From positions 1 through 25,287 of the forward strand of contig NZ_CAMLDP010000019.1 of NCBI RefSeq assembly GCF_946478925.1: 25,287 nt of DNA. Reading direction: 5' to 3'. The position numbers and the translations under genes are program-made. The notes beneath the pieces were generated by a model. That model did no database searches, was not told the DNA's origin, and saw only the letters and a list, made by a program, of their open reading frames with translations. Below are positions 21,587 through 25,287 of the stretch, piece by piece. Positions within the stretch are counted from its first letter, which is position 1, and each line of letters begins with the position of its first letter. Source of the stretch: an uncultured Nitrososphaera sp. GTDB lineage: Archaea; Thermoproteota; Nitrososphaeria; Nitrososphaerales; Nitrososphaeraceae.

Positions 21587-21880
21587 TTGGTCCACGAATA
21601 CCGCGACAGGATATACATACGCAAAGACATAATGCTAAAGCTGTCAGAATACGGCGAGCTCAACCAGAGCAAGCTGATGAGCTACTGCGGGCTCAACAAC
21701 GTCAAGCACAAGGTGATAATCGACGACATGGTGGAAAAAGACCTACTGACTAGATTCGAGGAGCTGTGGGGTAACAAGACGATAATAAAATACAGGCTGT
21801 CTGAAAAAGGCAGGGCAATATTGAATGAAATACTGGAGCCGTACGAGGCTCTGTTTCCCCGGGAGAGCAAATCCCAATGA
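21587..21880 (+). CDS. winged-helix transcription regulator (archaeal HTH_45/COG3432-like)
   Basis: 97 residues from TTG 21587. IYIRKDIMLKLSEYGELNQ, SKLMSYCGLNNVKHKVIIDD, MVEKDLLTRFEELWGNKT, IIKYRLSEKGRAILNEILE: a winged helix with the wing at W-G-N-K-T and a C-terminal dimerisation-like helix, as in small archaeal regulators. No TATA box lies at the leaderless distance, so it is probably translated from the transcript starting before ATG 21505. Near-identical palindromes on both sides make autoregulation and control of the flanking membrane genes likely. Confidence 0.8.
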   Translation: MVHEYRDRIYIRKDIMLKLSEYGELNQSKLMSYCGLNNVKHKVIIDDMVEKDLLTRFEELWGNKTIIKYRLSEKGRAILNEILEPYEALFPRESKSQ

Positions 21881-21907
21881 TGATGACGATGATAAGGATG
21901 AAGACAG

Positions 21908-21920
21908 GTAACTTTGTTAC
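21908..21920. promoter_or_regulatory. operator candidate 2, GTAAC-TTT-GTTAC
   Basis: Palindrome GGTAAC-TTT-GTTACC (21907-21921), 12 of 13 core bases shared with the site at 21425. It ends 8 bases before the TATA box at 21929, so bound protein would cover or touch the BRE and could block or recruit TFB/TBP. Confidence 0.65.
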
Positions 21921-21928
21921 CAGCGTTT

Positions 21929-21935
21929 TTTATAA
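21929..21935 (+). promoter_or_regulatory. TATA box for the Gly-rich membrane protein
   Basis: TTTATAA, centred about 25 bases upstream of GTG 21957. Confidence 0.6.
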
Positions 21936-21956
21936 CGCAAAGGGGGCATGTAGTTC

Positions 21957-22424
21957 GTGACGGCGCCACCGGGAAAGGATGAATCTCGCGACAGCCCATT
22001 TCGGATAATGGACGAGATAATCTACCAGATAAACAAGACCAAAAAGATGTTCATCATGATGATAGTCACCATCATGGTGATAGTGCCAGTGTCAATCGTC
22101 ATCATATTTGCCACGTTTGGGCCTCCGTTTGGAGGAAGTGGCGGCGGAGGGGGGGCATGGTGGTGGCAGCAGCACCAAGGTGGCCCGCCGGGCCCGCCTG
22201 CCTTCAGCCCTGCATTTGACGCGGTACGCATACTGATAACAGTAGTCGTGCTCGTATGGCTGGTGCTCGGAATCAGGCAGTGGTTCGTACTTTCAAAGTG
22301 GACAAACAAGTACAAGATCTACAAGGAGCTTCAGAAAAAGATCGAATCCAAGCTGGACTTTGAAAAGGGCGAAGGCGAAGACGACGAAGAAGAAGGGCGC
22401 GGCTCCTCCGGCCGCTCGGACTAA
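21957..22424 (+). CDS. two-helix membrane protein with Gly/Trp/Gln-rich external loop
   Basis: 155 residues from GTG 21957, supported by the TATA spacing. Segment 1 ~31-53 (MFIMMIVTIMVIVPVSIVII), then a loop with GGSGGGGGAWWWQQHQGGPP, segment 2 ~90-107 (ILITVVVLVWLVLGI), then a charged helix (WTNKYKIYKELQKKIESKLD) and an acidic tail (EGEDDEEEGRG). The N- and C-termini are probably cytosolic. Function unknown; likely regulated by the adjacent palindrome. The Gly/Trp/His loop could be a surface adhesion or metal-binding patch, which is speculative. Confidence 0.75.
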   Translation: MTAPPGKDESRDSPFRIMDEIIYQINKTKKMFIMMIVTIMVIVPVSIVIIFATFGPPFGGSGGGGGAWWWQQHQGGPPGPPAFSPAFDAVRILITVVVLVWLVLGIRQWFVLSKWTNKYKIYKELQKKIESKLDFEKGEGEDDEEEGRGSSGRSD

Positions 22425-22577
22425 AAGACGTTGACTGGGTGCTGGCCGGTACAAAGCCCCGTCTTGGCACGATGTGAAAACACCGCGTACGGCGAGGCTT
22501 TAATCTTGCTTGCCGTAACTCTTCAAAAAGCGTGTGTACTGCAACACACAATAGTTTCCGCAAAACAAGATGTGCTT

Positions 22578-22772
22578 TCAGACCGCCTTGCATTGGTTGC
22601 GGTCCTTGTGCTCGTAGTAGTGAGTCTGGCAGAAATCGTTTCCGCACTCGTAGCAATGCCAGCCGGAAAGGGTGTAGCAGACGACGCACTTGCCTATCGG
22701 CTTGTTGTAGTCATAATCCTTTCTTGAGCTCTTTGATTGCGGCTGCTTTTGGGGTTTCTGTGGTGGCCTCAT
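22578..22772 (-). CDS. small zinc-binding protein (AN1/B-box-like ligand pattern)
   Basis: 64 residues, ATG 22772; GCTAAAACC lies about 27 bases upstream. A disordered N-terminus (PPQKPQKQPQSKSSRKDYD) is followed by CVVCYTLSGWHCYECGNDFC, then QTHYYEHKDRNQCKAV: C-x2-C, C-x2-C-x4-C, H-x3-H, C. The spacing resembles treble-clef and AN1-type fingers that bind two zinc ions. Role unknown; these often mediate protein contacts. Confidence 0.75.
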   Translation of the reverse strand: MRPPQKPQKQPQSKSSRKDYDYNKPIGKCVVCYTLSGWHCYECGNDFCQTHYYEHKDRNQCKAV

Positions 22773-22933
22773 GTCTGCTCAAAGTTCTGGGGTTTTAGCG
22801 GGTAGAAAACGCATTGGCTAGGGGACCTCAAAAGTACTTGCCTTTATGCAAGCCTCGACGTACAACAGGCTCCATTCGCCCCACCGTTATTTAAGGTTGA
22901 TGCATGGCGGTCCTGTTGAGAAAAGAGTGTACG

Positions 22934-23767
22934 TCATGGCCTTGAATAGACGATGAAGGGCTGGTCGGTTATGACGTGGTCGTGGACGAGCGCCGTGTTT
23001 GTAAAGTCCTTGCTGGCTTGGTCGGTGCTATAGGTGCAAAGAAAAGCTCTGCTCCGTCCATCCCCGCTTGCTCTTGTACGTGCGCGACTTGGCGCTCGGT
23101 CTTTTGATAATGATAATGACGATGGATGCCTGCAAAACACCAGGTTGCAGTAGGTCCTGCCGCCTGCGGTTATGTTGCCATAATTGTCATACTTTATCGC
23201 TCCAAACCTGCTTGCCTCTGTATCTGCGGGCCAGCCGGTGTTTGTAGGCTGGAAAAACGAGCCGAGCACCTCGTCTCTGCTGCCATAGCTACTGTGGATA
23301 AGAACCGCGTACCCACTTCTGAGGTTGCGCACGAACCTTAGAGCCTCTGCCTTGTGGGCCAGGTAGATTATCTCCGCCGTGGAAAGTGAATTGTCTAGGT
23401 GCGGTAGGTTCCTCAGAAGGTTTGCCCTTATCTCGTGCATAAACACCTCCGACCCGTATCCGAACGTCTGGCTTATCGCCTTGGATATCAGGTCGTACCT
23501 GGTCAGCACTATGTGCCTTGGGAGCCTGCGAATCGTCGACAAGTGGTTGAGAAAGAGGCTGGAGCACGACTCTCCAAGAAGCTCAAACGCTCTGGTTATG
23601 GCGTCATGCATTAGGTCGCTGACCATTGCCCGCGGCTTGTACCCTGCATACAAAAGCGACTCGTGGATGTAATCCATCTCGCTCGTCATAAACGCACCAC
23701 GATGTAGGATTACCTCATACGTGGTAAAAAGCGCCTGTTTGTTCGCCTGTACGAGCTTGTACATCAT
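22934..23767 (-). CDS. putative sensory protein (NitrOD5-like helical domain plus MEDS/DcmR-like domain)
   Basis: About 277 residues from ATG 23767; an ATG at 23788 is in frame, but a TATA-like AT-run (23786-23776) overlaps it. Residues ~60-125 (ESCSSLFLNHLSTIRRLPRH ... SKAISQTFGYGSEVFMHEIR) resemble the helical NitrOD5 output domain of Thaumarchaeota. Then AEIIYLAHKAEALRFVRNL, YAVLIHSSYGSRDEVLGSFF and the C-terminal LVHDHVITDQPFIVYS resemble a MEDS-type sensory domain. Between them, ~23038-23135 reads as low-complexity Ser/Arg in this frame but as a good helix in another (see findings). Family names are pattern-based. Confidence 0.6.
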   Translation of the reverse strand: MMYKLVQANKQALFTTYEVILHRGAFMTSEMDYIHESLLYAGYKPRAMVSDLMHDAITRAFELLGESCSSLFLNHLSTIRRLPRHIVLTRYDLISKAISQTFGYGSEVFMHEIRANLLRNLPHLDNSLSTAEIIYLAHKAEALRFVRNLRSGYAVLIHSSYGSRDEVLGSFFQPTNTGWPADTEASRFGAIKYDNYGNITAGGRTYCNLVFCRHPSSLSLSKDRAPSRARTRASGDGRSRAFLCTYSTDQASKDFTNTALVHDHVITDQPFIVYSRP

Positions 23768-23810
23768 GATGTAAGATTTATTTATCATGCCCCGGCGCTA
23801 TCAGTCTTGG

Positions 23811-24695
23811 ATGGTTGCCGCTGCAAAGACCATAATCGAAGTAACGGTCGTGGGCAAGGATCGCAAGGGAGTGGTGGCCGACATTACCAACTTTATCTTC
23901 AAGAATGGCGGCAACATCGAAAAGATAAACCAGAATGTGGTGCGCGGCCTCTTTGGGATGCAGCTAGAGGCGTCGTTTGCGCAGACCAAAAGAAAAGAGC
24001 TTGACGCCGGCCTCAAGGACCTTGCCAAGAGGCTCCAGATGGAAATCAAGGTCCATTACCAAGAGCCGGACAGGCTGAGAAACGTCGCAATTTTGGTGAG
24101 TAAGGAGTCGCATTGCATAAACAGGATACTTGTCGGCCGCAAAAAGGGCGAGATAAAGGCCAACCTCGCAGTGGTGATTGGAAGCGAGCCTTCGCTCAAA
24201 CCCGTCGCCGACGAGACAGGCATCCCGTTCCATTCTGTATCTCATACAGACCAGGCCGAGGCAGAGAGGAACATACTTGACCTCATCGAAAAGTACAACG
24301 TAGACCTGATAGTGCTTGCGCGCTATATGCGCATCCTCACGCCAAACTTTGTCTGGCGCTACCCAAACCGTATAATCAACATACACCCGTCGCTACTGCC
24401 GGCGTTCCCCGGCGCCTACGCTTATGTCCAGGCGTACGAGAGGGGAGCCAAGATAGTGGGGTGCACGGCGCACTTTGTCACAGAAGACCTCGACCAAGGG
24501 CCCATAGTCTGCCAAGAGTCGTTCAAGGTGTCCGACAGTGACACACTGGAGACGATAAAGAAAAAGGGCCAGGAGCTTGAGGCAGAGACGCTCTTTGAGG
24601 CGGTAAAGCTTTACCTTGAGAACCGCCTTGAGGTGTACTGGGGCAAGGTGCTCGTGCACAAGTCTCCCCGAGACAAGACGACGACAAGTTCTTAA
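23811..24695 (+). CDS. purU: formyltetrahydrofolate deformylase
   Basis: 294 residues from ATG 23811, which lies at the right distance from the ATTTATTTAT box at 23776-23785; the frame is open upstream to ATG 23787. N-terminal ACT domain (IIEVTVVGKDRKGVVADITN, residues 7-80) then the formyltransferase-fold domain with the catalytic N190-x-H192 (IINIHPSLLPAFPGA) and D228 (VTEDLDQGPIV). PurU hydrolyses 10-formyl-THF to formate and THF, balancing one-carbon pools and giving formate for purine synthesis. In archaea the folate form may be a modified pterin. Divergent from the sensory gene. Confidence 0.92.
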   Translation: MVAAAKTIIEVTVVGKDRKGVVADITNFIFKNGGNIEKINQNVVRGLFGMQLEASFAQTKRKELDAGLKDLAKRLQMEIKVHYQEPDRLRNVAILVSKESHCINRILVGRKKGEIKANLAVVIGSEPSLKPVADETGIPFHSVSHTDQAEAERNILDLIEKYNVDLIVLARYMRILTPNFVWRYPNRIINIHPSLLPAFPGAYAYVQAYERGAKIVGCTAHFVTEDLDQGPIVCQESFKVSDSDTLETIKKKGQELEAETLFEAVKLYLENRLEVYWGKVLVHKSPRDKTTTSS

Positions 24696-24740
24696 CGCCG
24701 GCGCCGCGCTTTTAGCTGAATAAACGTGTCCGTCTTTGGC

Positions 24741-25287
24741 ATGAGCGACCCTGAATTCTGGGGGGCGCTCAAAAAGACTACGAGGGCGATAATCCCTGTC
24801 GGCTCGCTGGAGCAGCACGGTCCCCACCTGCCGGTGTCGACCGACGCCCTGATAGCAGAGCATGTCTCAAAGCTGGTCGCGCAAAAGGTGGGCGCACTCG
24901 TGCTTCCTGCCATAGCCTACGGCGTCTCGTTCGAGCACGACCCGATGTTCCACGTGTCGCTGCGCAACTCCACACTTTCGGCGCTCGTATGCGACACATG
25001 CGCGGCCCTTGCCGGACACGGCATCAAGGAGATAATAATAATCAACGGCCACCATGGCAACATCGGCGCGCTGCAGTACATAGCCCAGGACCTCGTGGGC
25101 AGAATTCCTAAAGGCGTTTCCGTTCACGTGCTCCACTACTGGCACCAGATGAAAAACAACGAGCTTGGCCACGCCGGCGAAGTCGAGACGTCGCTGGTGC
25201 TTGCAATCGCGCCGGAACTGGTCAAGATGGAAAAGGCAAAGGCAGGCAAGATAAAGCCGACGACAAAATCAAAGGCCGCCTACGCAA
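24741..25287 (+). CDS. creatininase-family amidohydrolase (ArfB/MftE-like), truncated by window end
   Basis: Open from GTG 24726; ATG 24741 (MSDPEFWGALKK) fits a CTTTTAG box about 28 bases upstream. The frame has no stop before the window ends, giving 182 residues. Metal-binding motifs of the creatininase family are present: IIPVGSLEQHGPHLPVSTDA (Glu, His, Asp ligands), IIIINGHHGNIGALQ, and the final Glu in LGHAGEVETSLVL. Archaeal members include ArfB, the formamide hydrolase of riboflavin/F420 synthesis, which would fit a Nitrososphaera-type archaeon. Exact substrate not determined. Confidence 0.85.
   Translation, partial: MSDPEFWGALKKTTRAIIPVGSLEQHGPHLPVSTDALIAEHVSKLVAQKVGALVLPAIAYGVSFEHDPMFHVSLRNSTLSALVCDTCAALAGHGIKEIIIINGHHGNIGALQYIAQDLVGRIPKGVSVHVLHYWHQMKNNELGHAGEVETSLVLAIAPELVKMEKAKAGKIKPTTKSKAAYA

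Noticed and set aside
1..25287. CRISPR arrays, rRNA genes, complete insertion sequences
   Set aside because: No regularly spaced direct repeats, no rRNA-like sequence and no transposase or integrase reading frame were seen on either strand.

Overview
The window looks like chromosomal DNA of a soil ammonia-oxidising archaeon of the Nitrososphaera type (Thaumarchaeota/Nitrososphaerota). This is inferred, because no amo gene is present. The support is archaeal: many start codons sit about 22-30 bases after a TATA-like box (leaderless genes), GTG/TTG starts are common, two tRNA-Leu genes carry introns with bulge-helix-bulge (BHB) splice motifs, and there are PAC2, purU and archaeal winged-helix proteins plus many tiny Cys-rich proteins.

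Layout. 1-1.9 kb: the 3' end of an acetyl-CoA synthetase gene, a PNPOx-fold protein, a DUF192 protein and an intron-bearing tRNA-Leu(CAA). 1.9-5.0 kb: small zinc-ribbon proteins, a start-less KGG-motif remnant, a single-OB-fold ssDNA-binding protein, a PAC2-family protein and an unknown protein. 4.8-6.0 kb: three tandem paralogues of an unrecognised ~90-residue family. 6.0-9.3 kb: an AT-richer, gene-sparse stretch with a PRC-barrel-like protein and a cluster of microproteins of 38-48 codons (Cys-rich, DnaJ-type CxxCxGxG, and unknown), an 80-residue charged protein and a four-helix membrane protein. 9.4-9.8 kb: divergent tRNA-Thr(GGT) and a tRNA-Leu(TAA) with two introns, followed by a long inverted repeat. 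10.1-14.3 kb: a C2H2 finger protein next to a six-hairpin glycosidase, a glucose-1-dehydrogenase-like SDR, a ubiquitin-like (beta-grasp) small protein and a ZIP metal transporter. 14.6-19.1 kb: surface-glycan genes (wecB, a methyltransferase, two GT4-like glycosyltransferases). 19.2-22.8 kb: a run of membrane and regulatory proteins, including a winged-helix regulator flanked by two nearly identical 13-bp palindromes. 22.9-25.3 kb: a putative sensory protein with a possible internal compensated frameshift, purU, and a creatininase-family amidohydrolase cut by the window end.

How genes may work together. The glycosidase and the glucose dehydrogenase could release and then oxidise glucose. WecB, the methyltransferase and the glycosyltransferases probably build a cell-surface or S-layer glycan. 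The winged-helix protein probably controls itself and two neighbouring membrane proteins through the shared palindrome. The most unusual items are the double-intron tRNA-Leu(TAA) whose 3' exon is shared with tRNA-Leu(CAA), the three-paralogue array, the microprotein cluster and the palindrome regulon.
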